Assembly (NCBI RefSeq): GCF_022763525.1
Contig: NZ_JALEGG010000007.1
Coordinates: 50,906 to 114,905 of the forward strand
Direction: 5' to 3'
From: Acidovorax sp.
GTDB lineage: Bacteria > Pseudomonadota > Gammaproteobacteria > Burkholderiales > Burkholderiaceae_C
DNA length: 64,000 bases
Below are positions 17,285-26,284 of this stretch, one piece after another (position 1 is the first letter of the stretch; the number at the start of each line of letters is the position of its first letter). Both the position numbers and the translations under genes were made by a program. A model generated the notes under the pieces. That model made no database searches. It was not told the DNA's origin and saw only the letters and a program-made list of their open reading frames with translations.

Positions 17285-19261
17285 CTAGCGTTCCTTGGAC
17301 AGCTGTCTAGCACTGGCCAACAGGAATGCGCGCGTGCCCGGCACAGCCAGCCCGTCGAGTGCGCCATCGTCTTCCGCTCCACTGGCCAGCCAGGCTCGCA
17401 TTGCGGCCTGCGCGACCTCCAGATGAAACTCTTTCAGCAGCAGGTTGACCAGCGGCGCCCCCGCCGCAGGGGCTGCGATCTGCCCTAGCGCCATGGCCGC
17501 TCCCTGGCGGCGGCGCGCGTTGGCGCTGCTCAGTTGATCGACCAGTGCAGGCACAGCTGCTCGATCGCCCAGACGGCCCAAGGCCTCCAATATCGCCTCG
17601 GTGGCCACATCGGCCTGCAGCGCCCGTATCAAATCGGGAACCGCCTCGCGCGTGGCCGCTTTCGCCAGGGCTTCGGTGATCAGCCGGGCGTCTGCAGGCG
17701 ACTCAGCCAGCGGCAATGCAGCAGCCAGGGCTGCACGGGCCTCAGCGCTGGGCGTGGCCAACAACGACTGCATGGCCGCGTCCCGCAACGGGTTGCGGCG
17801 GACCATGAGAGGAGCCAATAGCCCGGCCCCTTGGGGGTCGCGGAACTCGGCAAGCGCCGCAATGTAGCGGTATCGCAAGCCGTCGCTGGCCTCCTGGGCT
17901 GCGCCGATCAGCGCAGGCAACACATCAGCCCCTTGCGCAGCCAGGGCTGCGCACACGTGGTGGAGATATTCGTTGCGGATGCCGTGCAGCAGGCCCAAGA
18001 GCAGGGCCTGCACCTGGGGCCCGCGAAGATTTTTGCAGGCGTACGCCACGGCGCTGGCGTTCCAGTGATGGGGATCGTCTTCCAATGCGCGCGCGAAACC
18101 TTCGAAACCCTCCGCACAGCCCATGGAGGCCAGCGCCTTGGCCACACTCACGGCGTCGCCGCTGGAGAGCTGGGGCAGCATGGCGCGCAGATGCTCTGCC
18201 GCTTCCTCGGGCGCTGTGTGCGCCAGCTGCAGCGCAGCGGCACGGCGCACCTGCAACGACGCCGAATGCAAACCCGCGCGGGGCCACTGCTGCTCGCCGG
18301 GGCCTTCCAGCTGGGCCAATACCTCGGCCAATTCGCTGGCATCGCGCGGTGTCCTGGCCTGCTCCAGAGCGGCCATCAGTTCGGGCACGGCTACCTGCGC
18401 CTTCAGCGGGCCCAGCGCCGGGGCGGCAACGGCCACTCCGGCCCGCAGCAGCGGCGCGATCGCACGCGCGTCGCCCAACTCGCCAAGCACCCTGACCAGT
18501 TCCATCCGCAGTTCCAGCGGCATCCCCCGGCGCGGGTGTTCAAAGGTTTCGATCAGCGGGACCACCGCCGCCGCATCGCCGAGACGCCCCAGTGCGCTGA
18601 TACAGGTCCGGCGGACTCTCGCGTCCGCGTCGCCGAGTCCTTCCGTCAGCAGGTCCAGGTTGGAGCGTGTGGATTTCTGGATCACGGCGCTGCACAGCGT
18701 GTCGATCACCTCGCCAAAGTCCTTCTTTTTGTCGGCCTCTTCACGCCGCAGCGTACGGATGGCCTCCAGCAGGTCGGCGATCCAGTGTTCGTCGGCGTGG
18801 CTGTGGATGGACGTCGCGGCATACTCGCGCACCGTCGCGCTGCGGTGGCCCAAGGCCTTGAACAATGGCGCACGCACCTGCGGCGAGGAGATACGGCCCA
18901 GGTACATGAAACCCGAGCAGGCTTCGTCAACGCTCTTGGACTTGGCCATGCGCAGGTACAGGGGCAATGCGTCATTGGAGGGCTGGATCAACAAGGCCTG
19001 CCTGGCCGCGTCCGCCACCTTCGCGTCTTCGTCCAGCGTGGCTTTCAGCAAAAGCGCTGGAGCACGATCCGCCAACGCCAGCAATGCATTTCGGGCCAGC
19101 GGCAGCTGATTTGCTGGCGCGGACCTTATGAATGTCGTGATGGCCTCGAAAGCCACTGCGGGGGCAGCGAAGGAAAGCGCTTCCAGTGCCAGAAGCACGT
19201 CGACATTTTTTGTGGAGCTCTGCAGCTGGTCTGCAAGTGCCTGGCTTAGATTTTCATTCAT
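17285..19261 (-). CDS. HEAT-repeat protein
   Basis: The 658-residue protein is built almost wholly of alpha-helical HEAT-like repeats. Examples are DARVRRTCISALGRLGDAAAVVPLIETFEH, MELVRVLGELGDARAIAPLLRAGV and TEAILEALGRLGDRAAVPALVDQLSSANARRRQGAAMALGQIA. There is no signal peptide, membrane segment or enzymatic motif. Such scaffolds bind proteins or nucleic acids; similar ones occur among immunity proteins, phycobilin-lyase-like proteins and defence accessory factors. It starts an accessory stretch with the next two genes, all on the minus strand. Its function cannot be assigned. Confidence 0.75.
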   Translation of the reverse strand: MNENLSQALADQLQSSTKNVDVLLALEALSFAAPAVAFEAITTFIRSAPANQLPLARNALLALADRAPALLLKATLDEDAKVADAARQALLIQPSNDALPLYLRMAKSKSVDEACSGFMYLGRISSPQVRAPLFKALGHRSATVREYAATSIHSHADEHWIADLLEAIRTLRREEADKKKDFGEVIDTLCSAVIQKSTRSNLDLLTEGLGDADARVRRTCISALGRLGDAAAVVPLIETFEHPRRGMPLELRMELVRVLGELGDARAIAPLLRAGVAVAAPALGPLKAQVAVPELMAALEQARTPRDASELAEVLAQLEGPGEQQWPRAGLHSASLQVRRAAALQLAHTAPEEAAEHLRAMLPQLSSGDAVSVAKALASMGCAEGFEGFARALEDDPHHWNASAVAYACKNLRGPQVQALLLGLLHGIRNEYLHHVCAALAAQGADVLPALIGAAQEASDGLRYRYIAALAEFRDPQGAGLLAPLMVRRNPLRDAAMQSLLATPSAEARAALAAALPLAESPADARLITEALAKAATREAVPDLIRALQADVATEAILEALGRLGDRAAVPALVDQLSSANARRRQGAAMALGQIAAPAAGAPLVNLLLKEFHLEVAQAAMRAWLASGAEDDGALDGLAVPGTRAFLLASARQLSKER

Positions 19262-19426
19262 AGGTACTAGAGGACCGGCAGGATTGCCTGGGTGCTACTT
19301 GCCTAAGAAACGGTCCCTACATGGCAACCCGACGGCCAATCGCAAACACAGGAAGCGAAGGTCGGCTTCGGGCCCTAAGCCGTCGTAGCAGCGGGCCAAA
19401 GCAGAATCGTCATCCGGGCGAACCCA

Positions 19427-19894
19427 CTACGGTTTTCCCCTCGCTGCGACCTCGTATCTGTCTAAGAGCCGTTGGAGAGTCGCGCGCTCCTCGTCAGAAA
19501 TGGCGCTCGCAAGGTCAACGACGATACCGTTGATGAGGTAGTACTCGGTGTCGTTTCGGATGGTCCCTCGTTTAGTGATGCGCTTGTACGATGAAGCGTA
19601 TCGACGCCGGACCTCTGACGCAGTTATCAATCCGGAAGCGTGAAGAGCCTCGTCAAGGGCTGCGACGCCGGCCGCTCGTTTGCCGCTCAGCTCCTCGATG
19701 ACGTCGTTCGCCGCTTGCCGAAGCCCCTCCAGTGCCTTTGACTTGCCGTGCTGCTCGATGATGCCCGCACACACGGTTTCAATGCTCAAGGTTGGGGTTG
19801 GGGTCACGCCTGAGACATGGGTCATATAGAAAGATACGAACGCCAGCAACTCTTGGAATTCGCACTCGCGGTCTGGTGAGAGTGGCCGTGTCAT
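19427..19894 (-). CDS. Hypothetical protein, 155 residues
   Basis: I do not recognise this protein. It is soluble and probably helical at both ends. A central basic block (ASEVRRRYASSYKRITKRGTIRNDTEYYLINGIVVDLAS) resembles a small DNA- or RNA-binding segment, and a charged helix closes the protein (DEERATLQRLLDRYEVAARGKP). The DNA is visibly less GC-rich than the metabolic genes nearby. It lies 44 bp downstream of the 192-residue gene and may form an operon with it. The 165-bp gap to the HEAT gene shows nothing clear. Confidence 0.55.
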   Translation of the reverse strand: MTRPLSPDRECEFQELLAFVSFYMTHVSGVTPTPTLSIETVCAGIIEQHGKSKALEGLRQAANDVIEELSGKRAAGVAALDEALHASGLITASEVRRRYASSYKRITKRGTIRNDTEYYLINGIVVDLASAISDEERATLQRLLDRYEVAARGKP

Positions 19895-19938
19895 CGAGAG
19901 TCTTGGGCTAGTCAGGATGGTCTGATCTTGGCCTACGA

Positions 19939-20517
19939 TCAGGCGCGCAAGCGAGGATGCGGCTCAACGGTATCGTGGTGAACTGTCAGACCTGATGATG
20001 AGCCAGGGACTCCATCCAGCGTCTCATCAATCTGCAGAAGCACTTTCCAGTGCGGTGTGGCTTGCAGTGCCCGCTGAATCGCAGAAATTAGATGTGGGGT
20101 AACGAACCCAAGCCGAGAGATGCGCACATTGTGGCAGGGGGTCCCACAACTGTCGTCGACTATCCAATAGTCACCATTACCGTAAGCGTCTTCCTTGCCA
20201 AACTGAATGAGAACGGCTCCAAGCGCGTCATACAAAGCTTGCCATTCCTGGTCGTGCTGGCTTTGATTTACCGCATCAGTACTAGTTTCGGGGACTGGTT
20301 GTGCGACCACCATGGCGTCCCAAACAGCGACGCCATAGCGCCGCTCTATATCAGGGCTCATACGCTCAAACGCTACACGCAACTCTTCATCACTGACCTC
20401 TTCGTTTGATCTCCCTGCACGAGCCGCTTCGGCCGCAATGGCTAAGTCGTGTCGCAGCGCATCAATGTCCATTGACGCGCGCAGTTCATTTAGGTGGTCG
20501 TTGTCGCGAATTGGCAT
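19939..20517 (-). CDS. Hypothetical protein, 192 residues
   Basis: I do not recognise this protein. The N-terminal 70 residues are helical and acidic (AAEAARAGRSNEEVSDEELRVAFERMSPDIERRYG). The C-terminal part (about 95-185) looks like a compact alpha/beta domain with EDAYGNGDYWIVDDSCGTPCHNVRISRLGFVTPHLISAIQRAL and HWKVLLQIDE. That pattern reminds me of small immunity-type proteins found singly near toxins, but no toxin gene is visible here. Base composition is lower in GC than the flanks. Confidence 0.55.
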   Translation of the reverse strand: MPIRDNDHLNELRASMDIDALRHDLAIAAEAARAGRSNEEVSDEELRVAFERMSPDIERRYGVAVWDAMVVAQPVPETSTDAVNQSQHDQEWQALYDALGAVLIQFGKEDAYGNGDYWIVDDSCGTPCHNVRISRLGFVTPHLISAIQRALQATPHWKVLLQIDETLDGVPGSSSGLTVHHDTVEPHPRLRA

Positions 20518-20686
20518 CGTGGTTTGAAGGTCTGCTCTTGGCCGGTAGTACTCAGTCGCCAGCGGGCGCTGTATGTCCGCAATCGGCCCAAAGGCGACTT
20601 AGCCGCCATCCCTCCCAAAACGGGAAGCACTTCACTCGTCGTTTGTCTTTCCAGCGTCCACGCCCACAACGCGTGCACGCCGCCGT

Positions 20687-22777
20687 TCAGCGCACCCGCA
20701 TGCCAGGCGAGGCGCCCGGCCAGGGGTTGAGCACGTAGATCCCTGGGTTGGCCTTCTCATCCCCATGGCTGGCGGCCAGCACCATGCCTTCGGAGATACC
20801 AAACTTCATCTTGCGCGGGGCCAGGTTGGCGACCATCACGGTGTGCTTGCCCACCAGATCTTCGGGCTTGTAAGCGCTGGCGATGCCGCTGAACACGTTG
20901 CGCGTGCGGCCTTCGCCCACGTCCAGCGTCAGGCGCAGCAGCTTGGTGGAGCCTTCCACCGGCTCGCAGTTCACGATCAGCGCGATGCGCAGGTCGATCT
21001 TGGTGAAGTCGTCGATGGTGATGGTGGGGGCCAGCTCTTCGCCGCCGGGTGCTGCTATCGTTTCAGTAGCTACTGGCGCTTGTTCTGCTTGCGCTGGGGG
21101 CTCAAACAGTGCTTCCAGCTGCTCGGGTGTCACGCGCTGCATCAGGTGCTGGTAGGGCTGGATGGCCTGCACGTCGCCTGCCACGTTCCACTGCTGCATG
21201 TTCACGCCCACAAACGCTTGCACGGCCTGGGCCAGGCCCGGCAGCACGGGGGCCAAGTAGCGGGTGAGTGCGGCGAAGGCGTTGACGAGCACGGAGCACA
21301 CCTGGTGCAGGGCCTCGTTGTTGGCTGTGTCCTTGGCCAGGTCCCAGGGCTTGTTCTGGTCCACATAGGCGTTGACCTTGTCGGCCAGCAGCATGATCTC
21401 GCGCGTGGCCTTGCTGTACTCGCGGGTTTCATACATCTGCGCGATGGCGTCGCTGGCACCGCGCACCTCGGCCAGCAGGGCGGCACCTGTGGTGCCAAAG
21501 TTGCTGGTCAGCTTGCCGTCAAAGCGCTTGGTCAAGAAGCCCGCCGCGCGGCTGGCAATGTTCACGTATTTGCCGATCAGGTCGCTGTTAACCCGCAGCA
21601 TGAAGTCTTCGGCATTGAAGTCGATGTCTTCATTGCGCGCCGAGAGTTTGGCGGCCAAGTAGTAGCGCAGCCATTCGGCGTTCATGCCCAGGCTCAGGTA
21701 CTTGAGCGGGTCCAGGCCGGTGCCGCGGCTCTTGCTCATCTTCTCGCCGTTGTTCACGGTCAAAAAGCCGTGCACGAACACGTTGTTGGGCGTCTTGCGG
21801 CCGCTGAAGTGCAGCATGGCGGGCCAGAACAGGGTGTGGAAGGTGACGATGTCCTTGCCGATGAAGTGGTACTGCTCCATGGCCGGGTCGGCCATGTAGG
21901 CGTCGTAGCTTTCGCCGCGCTTTTCCAGCAGGTTCTTGAGCGATGCGAGGTAACCCACGGGCGCGTCCAGCCACACGTAGAAGTACTTGCCCGGCGCGTC
22001 GGGGATCTCGATGCCGAAGTAGGGCGCGTCGCGGCTGATGTCCCAGTCGCCCAGGCCTTCGCTGGTGGTTCCGTCGGGGTTGGTGCGGACGGTGAACCAC
22101 TCCTTGATCTTGTTGGCCACCTCGGGCTGCAGCTTGCCGTCCTGCGTCCAGTTTTCCAGAAACTCCACGCAGCGTGGGTCCGAGAGCTTGAAGAAGAAAT
22201 GCTCGGAGTGCTTGAGCTCGGGCTTGGCGCCGGAGAGGGCCGAGAAGGGGTTGATCAGGTCGGTGGGGGCGTACACGGTGCCGCACACCTCGCAGTTGTC
22301 GCCGTACTGGTCCTTGGCGTGGCATTTGGGGCATTCGCCCTTGATGTAGCGGTCGGGCAGGAACATGTTCTTCTCGGGGTCGAAGAACTGCTCGATGGTG
22401 CGCACCTCGATCAGGCTGCCGTCGGCGCGGTCGCGCAGGTCGCGGTAGATCTGGCGGGCCAGTTCGTGGTTTTCGGGCGCATCGGTGCTGTGCCAGTTGT
22501 CAAAGCTGATGTGAAAGCCGTCCAGGTACTGCTTGCGGCCCGCGGCGATGTCGGCCACGAACTGCTGGGGTGTCTTGCCGGCCTTTTCGGCGGCGATCAT
22601 GATGGGCGCGCCGTGGGTGTCGTCGGCACCCACAAAGTTCACCGCGTTGCCCTGCATGCGCTGGAACCGCACCCAGATGTCGGCCTGGATGTATTCCATG
22701 ATGTGGCCGATGTGGAAGTTGCCGTTGGCATACGGCAGGGCGGTGGTCACGAAGAGTTTGCGGGCGGATGACGTCAT
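20687..22777 (-). CDS. metG: Methionyl-tRNA synthetase
   Basis: MetG charges tRNA-Met. The 696-residue class I enzyme has the HIGH motif in [15 protein letters not shown] (residues 15-29), a zinc knuckle [18 protein letters not shown], the KMSKS motif in [13 protein letters not shown], the anticodon-binding helical domain, and a C-terminal EMAP/Trbp111-type tRNA-binding domain from about residue 590 ([36 protein letters not shown]). The linker between the last two domains, residues 558-576, is encoded by a dispersed repeat in frame. The 169 bp downstream (20518-20686) hold a 7-bp inverted repeat (20554-20599) and no gene. Confidence 0.97.
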   Translation of the reverse strand: MTSSARKLFVTTALPYANGNFHIGHIMEYIQADIWVRFQRMQGNAVNFVGADDTHGAPIMIAAEKAGKTPQQFVADIAAGRKQYLDGFHISFDNWHSTDAPENHELARQIYRDLRDRADGSLIEVRTIEQFFDPEKNMFLPDRYIKGECPKCHAKDQYGDNCEVCGTVYAPTDLINPFSALSGAKPELKHSEHFFFKLSDPRCVEFLENWTQDGKLQPEVANKIKEWFTVRTNPDGTTSEGLGDWDISRDAPYFGIEIPDAPGKYFYVWLDAPVGYLASLKNLLEKRGESYDAYMADPAMEQYHFIGKDIVTFHTLFWPAMLHFSGRKTPNNVFVHGFLTVNNGEKMSKSRGTGLDPLKYLSLGMNAEWLRYYLAAKLSARNEDIDFNAEDFMLRVNSDLIGKYVNIASRAAGFLTKRFDGKLTSNFGTTGAALLAEVRGASDAIAQMYETREYSKATREIMLLADKVNAYVDQNKPWDLAKDTANNEALHQVCSVLVNAFAALTRYLAPVLPGLAQAVQAFVGVNMQQWNVAGDVQAIQPYQHLMQRVTPEQLEALFEPPAQAEQAPVATETIAAPGGEELAPTITIDDFTKIDLRIALIVNCEPVEGSTKLLRLTLDVGEGRTRNVFSGIASAYKPEDLVGKHTVMVANLAPRKMKFGISEGMVLAASHGDEKANPGIYVLNPWPGASPGMRVR
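21051..21106 (+). repeat. Dispersed repeat, copy 3, in frame inside metG
   Basis: The copy reads GCTGCTATCG, TTTCAGTAGCT, then GCGCTT-N7-TTGCGC and GGGGGCTCAAA. The two arms have diverged at two positions. It lies antisense to metG and encodes the Ala/Glu/Gln/Pro-rich linker before the C-terminal tRNA-binding domain, without breaking the frame. Confidence 0.55.
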
Positions 22778-22951
22778 GAAAAGCGGCTTTCTCAGGCGGA
22801 ACCCGCGATTTTAGGCGGTTGCCATTGTCCCCGGCCGTCGCAAGCACTGCGCGGCCGTGCCCAGGTCGCACAAGTGCCAATCAGCGCGTGCATGCCGGCC
22901 CCCGCTGGCGCCACAATGCCCCGCATTCCAACAATCAACAGGAGACGACAC

Positions 22952-24097
22952 ATGGCCAGAACCTGGGCAAAACGGGTGGGATGGGGCGTGGGTGGCGCCG
23001 TGCTGGCGTTGGCCGCATACCTGGCAGCGTGGCCGGTTCCCATCGAGCCGATGGCCTGGAGCGCGCCTGCCGCGCCCGGCTACCAGGGGCTGCACGCACC
23101 TAATCAGCGCCTGGCCCGGCTGAACATCATCGACCTGAAAGGCGAAGTGGGCCCGGAACATGTGGCATTCGGCAAGGACGGCAAGCTCTACACCACCGTG
23201 CTCAGCGGCAACATCCTGCGCATGAACGCCGATGGCTCGGGCCTGGAGGTGTTTGCCAACACGGGCGGGCGGGTGCTGGGGTTTGACTTTGACGCGGCGG
23301 GCCACCTGATTGCGGCCGACGCGATCAAGGGCCTGCTGTCCATTGCGCCCGACGGCAAGGTCACCGTGCTGGCCGACAAGGTGGGCAACGACCCCATCCG
23401 TTATGCCGATGCTGTGGTGGTGGCCCAGAACGGCAAGATGTACCTGAGCGACGCCTCCACGCGCTTTGCGCCCAAGGACTGGGGCGGCACGTTTGAAGCC
23501 AGCGTGCTCGACATCCTGGAGCAGGCCAGCACGGGCCGGGTGATCGAATACGACCCCACGACCCGTGCCACGCGCGTGGTGGCACGGGGCCTCAGCTTTG
23601 CCAATGGCGTGGCGCTGAGCCAGGACGAAAAACACCTGTTCGTCAACGAAACCGGCAAGTACCGGGTGTGGAAGATTGCGGTGGACGCGAACGACCTGGA
23701 CATCGGCCAGCTCAATGGCAGCACCAGCAGCCAGCCAAGCCCCCAGGCCCGCGTGCTGCTCGACAACCTGCCCGGCTACCCCGACAACCTGCTGCGCGGG
23801 CAGGGCGGCAAGGTGTGGCTGGGCTTTGCCAAGCCACGGGGTGCGGCCATCGACAACATGTCGGGCAAGCCCTGGCTGCGCAGCCTGACCTTGCGCCTGC
23901 CGCGTGCGCTGTGGCCCATCCCCCAGCCTTACGGCCATGTGATTGCGTTCACGGACGAAGGCAAGGTGGTGGCCGACCTGCAGGACCCGAGCGGCGCCTA
24001 TCCTGAGACTACGGCCATCACCGAAACGGCAGACCGGCTGTACGTGCAGAGCCTGCACGCGCATGGGCTGGGTTGGCTGCCCAAGCCGCAGCCGTAG
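22952..24097 (+). CDS. SMP-30/strictosidine-synthase-like beta-propeller protein
   Basis: The 381-residue protein has an N-terminal membrane anchor or signal (VGWGVGGAVLALAAYLAAWPVPI). A six-bladed propeller of the SMP-30/gluconolactonase/strictosidine synthase type follows: GPEHVAFGKDGKLYTTVLSGNILRM, YADAVVVAQNGKMYLSDAS and LSFANGVALSQDEKHLFVNETGKYRV. Members hydrolyse lactones or bind small alkaloid-like substrates, usually with a bound divalent metal. The ATG at 22952 follows a clear GGAG ribosome site. It is divergent from metG and convergent with the patatin gene. Its substrate is unknown. Confidence 0.8.
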   Translation: MARTWAKRVGWGVGGAVLALAAYLAAWPVPIEPMAWSAPAAPGYQGLHAPNQRLARLNIIDLKGEVGPEHVAFGKDGKLYTTVLSGNILRMNADGSGLEVFANTGGRVLGFDFDAAGHLIAADAIKGLLSIAPDGKVTVLADKVGNDPIRYADAVVVAQNGKMYLSDASTRFAPKDWGGTFEASVLDILEQASTGRVIEYDPTTRATRVVARGLSFANGVALSQDEKHLFVNETGKYRVWKIAVDANDLDIGQLNGSTSSQPSPQARVLLDNLPGYPDNLLRGQGGKVWLGFAKPRGAAIDNMSGKPWLRSLTLRLPRALWPIPQPYGHVIAFTDEGKVVADLQDPSGAYPETTAITETADRLYVQSLHAHGLGWLPKPQP

Positions 24098-24140
24098 GGG
24101 GCAGCTCGAATGGTTCTGCCGGTTCCCGTGCGAATCCGCT

Positions 24141-25412
24141 TCAGCTGGCTTCCCCGTGCTGCTTTGTCTGCACCTCGGCGCCCGTGTCGGTCCACCCGAA
24201 GAACCTGCAGACCTCAGCCCGCATGGCCAGCGTGTCTGCCCGGCCCAGGGCCATCAGCTCTTGCGTGTAGCCGGATTCGAACAGCAGGTAGCTGGCCAGC
24301 GCGGCGCCGCGCACGTCTGCCATGTTGGAGGTGACGCCCAGCGCGCCCAGCATGGTGCGCACGGGCCCTGGCAGGTCTGCCACATGGCGTGCGGCCACGG
24401 CGTCCAGCCGTTGTGATGGGGCAATCACCAGCAGGTCGATGGGCCGCAAGGCGCTGCGCTCGCGCATGTCCGCGGGGATGAGCGACAAGGTCTGGTTGAT
24501 GCGCTGCACGCGTTCGACGTCCACGGCCAGTGCGTCCAGGAAGATGTTGGAAAGCGCGTGCCCCGCGATCTGCGCCAGCGAGGGGTAGCTGGGCGTGGGG
24601 TTGGCGGCGGCGTCGCCCTTGGGCTCGTGCATGCGGCCCGCACCGATCACCAGGATGCGCTCGGCCCCGAGATGGATGGCCGGAGCGATGGGGGCCGACT
24701 GGCGCATGGAGCCGTCGCCGAAGTACTCGATGTGGTCGTCCACCTCGATGCCCTTGGCCGGGAAGATGAACGGGATGGCCGAGGACGCCAGCAGGTGTTC
24801 GTGCGTGATGCGGTCGCGCGCCGCCTTGCGCTGCGAGCGCACCCAGGGCTGCACGGGCGCGTTGGACTCGAAGAAAGTCACGTGTTCGCCCGAGCTGTAG
24901 CTCGAAGCCGTGACGGCCAGCGCGGTGAGGTGGCCCTTGCGGATGAGACGGGGCAGGCGCACCAGCGGCACCATCTTGACCAGCAGTTTTTCGAGCGGCT
25001 TGTTGTCCAGCAGCGACTGGGGCCGCATGCGCCGCCAGCGCGCGAGCGCCCAGCCAATGGACAGCAGGGTGAGCCAGCGCGCGCCGCTGCGCATCACGCT
25101 GAGCGAGTCGGCGCCATACACCTGGCTGGCGTGGAACTGGCGCCACACCCGCGCGATGCGGCGCACGGCGCGGTCGAAGTTGTCGGCCCCGCAGGCCAGC
25201 GCTGCGGCATTGATGGCGCCTGCCGAGGTGCCGGTGATGATGGGAAACGGGTTGGGATCGCCGCCGGCTCCGCAGGCGTTGCGGATGTCGGCAATGGCCT
25301 CCAGCACGCCCACCTGGTAGGCCGCGCGGGCGCCGCCGCCTGTGAGCAGCAGGCCGGTCGCAGGCCGGGCGGGATCGGTGTCGCAAGGGCGGGCGCGGGA
25401 GGTGGTCGGCAT
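24141..25412 (-). CDS. Patatin-like phospholipase family protein
   Basis: The 423-residue protein carries the patatin core: the oxyanion loop TGGGARAAYQVGVLEAI, the nucleophile elbow GTSAG, and the catalytic aspartate in YFGDGSMRQ. Patatins are serine/aspartate-dyad lipid acyl hydrolases. There is no signal peptide. About 150 residues follow the catalytic Asp, the longer C-terminal form seen in bacterial NTE-like relatives. I use the ATG at 25412 (MPTTSRARPCDTD); the longer frame upstream has no family similarity. It converges on the propeller gene with a 43-bp gap. Confidence 0.88.
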   Translation of the reverse strand: MPTTSRARPCDTDPARPATGLLLTGGGARAAYQVGVLEAIADIRNACGAGGDPNPFPIITGTSAGAINAAALACGADNFDRAVRRIARVWRQFHASQVYGADSLSVMRSGARWLTLLSIGWALARWRRMRPQSLLDNKPLEKLLVKMVPLVRLPRLIRKGHLTALAVTASSYSSGEHVTFFESNAPVQPWVRSQRKAARDRITHEHLLASSAIPFIFPAKGIEVDDHIEYFGDGSMRQSAPIAPAIHLGAERILVIGAGRMHEPKGDAAANPTPSYPSLAQIAGHALSNIFLDALAVDVERVQRINQTLSLIPADMRERSALRPIDLLVIAPSQRLDAVAARHVADLPGPVRTMLGALGVTSNMADVRGAALASYLLFESGYTQELMALGRADTLAMRAEVCRFFGWTDTGAEVQTKQHGEAS

Positions 25413-25578
25413 CGAAAAGCAGCGAGAAAAGAGGAGGGAGCGCGGTGTGCCGGGGCTTGGCAAACACCCCTCAGTGTGGAGGGGCTTGCGCATGCCGCCA
25501 TCTGGGGAAACCCCAAAAGCGACAAGGGCCTGTGCACACTATTTTTGCCAGTGCGAAGGCCTCCCCGCCGCGGTGGGA

Positions 25579-26157
25579 TCAGCGCGCGTTCAGCAGCATT
25601 TGCGCCAGGGCGTCGGCCTGCATCACCACAATGCCGTGGTCCCGCGCAAAGATGCGGGCGTTGTCGCTCAGCTGCCCCAGCGTGACCACATAGACGCCTG
25701 CTGTGGCGCCGCGCGCCTGCATGGCCGCGTGCAGGTCGCGCAGCGGCTCGACGCCGTGGGTGGCGGCCTTCCAGCGGCGGGCGCTGACCAGCGTGGTCTG
25801 GCCTCCCTTGGCCAGTGCCATGTCGGCCGCGCCGCCCGCGGGCAGGCGCTCCACGGCGCAGCCTTCGCGGGTCCAGGCGGCTTCCAGCGTGTCGGCAAAG
25901 CTGCGCCAGGGCATGCTGTTCACGGCGCCCAGGATCTCGGCCACCCGGGCCGGGCTGGGCGCGCGCAGTTGCCGCCACGCTGCGATGCAGCCCACCACAA
26001 AGATTGGAAACGATGACAGCGCGCCCACCACGAAGTATTCGCGCGGCAGCAGCGCGCCAGAGGCCAGCGTGATGAGGCCCACCACCACAAAGCTGATCCA
26101 CCACGGCGAGCGCAGCAGCACGGCAAACAGGGATTTTTCGGCCATCTTGAACTTCAC
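25579..26157 (-). CDS. Membrane-anchored restriction-endonuclease-like (Mrr-type) protein
   Basis: The 192-residue protein has two membrane helices near the N-terminus (SPWWISFVVVGLITLASGALL and YFVVGALSSFPIFVVGCIAAW). A soluble domain of about 110 residues resembles the Mrr/DUF2034 nuclease fold: WRSFADTLEAAWTREGCAVERLP, ADMALAKGGQTTLVSARRWKA and AGVYVVTLGQLSDNARIFARDHGIVVM. In typical members the third strand carries Q-x-K; here it reads SARRWK, so activity is doubtful. I prefer the GTG at 26157 because an AGAGGA ribosome site lies 6 bp before it; the ATG at 26145 would be too far from that site. Confidence 0.7.
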   Translation of the reverse strand: MKFKMAEKSLFAVLLRSPWWISFVVVGLITLASGALLPREYFVVGALSSFPIFVVGCIAAWRQLRAPSPARVAEILGAVNSMPWRSFADTLEAAWTREGCAVERLPAGGAADMALAKGGQTTLVSARRWKAATHGVEPLRDLHAAMQARGATAGVYVVTLGQLSDNARIFARDHGIVVMQADALAQMLLNAR

Positions 26158-26284
26158 GGGGGGTCCTCTTTTTCTTTCGGGGTGCGGCTGCGCAGGGTTG
26201 GAATGCAGGGCGTGCGCATTGTCCTGCAGATGGCCGGGGTTGGAGGGCTTGGATAGACTACCCGCCCCCACAGGAGTTATTTGA

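Noticed and set aside
20554..20599. An integron attC-like site (7-bp inverted repeat downstream of metG)
   Set aside because: AGTCGCC/GGCGACT pair, but the conserved core GTTRRRY boxes of attC sites are not present and no integrase is in view.
20765..22771. A 668-codon frame antisense to metG
   Set aside because: The minus strand encodes a complete methionyl-tRNA synthetase with all motifs; the plus-strand product is low-complexity Val/His/Gly-rich.
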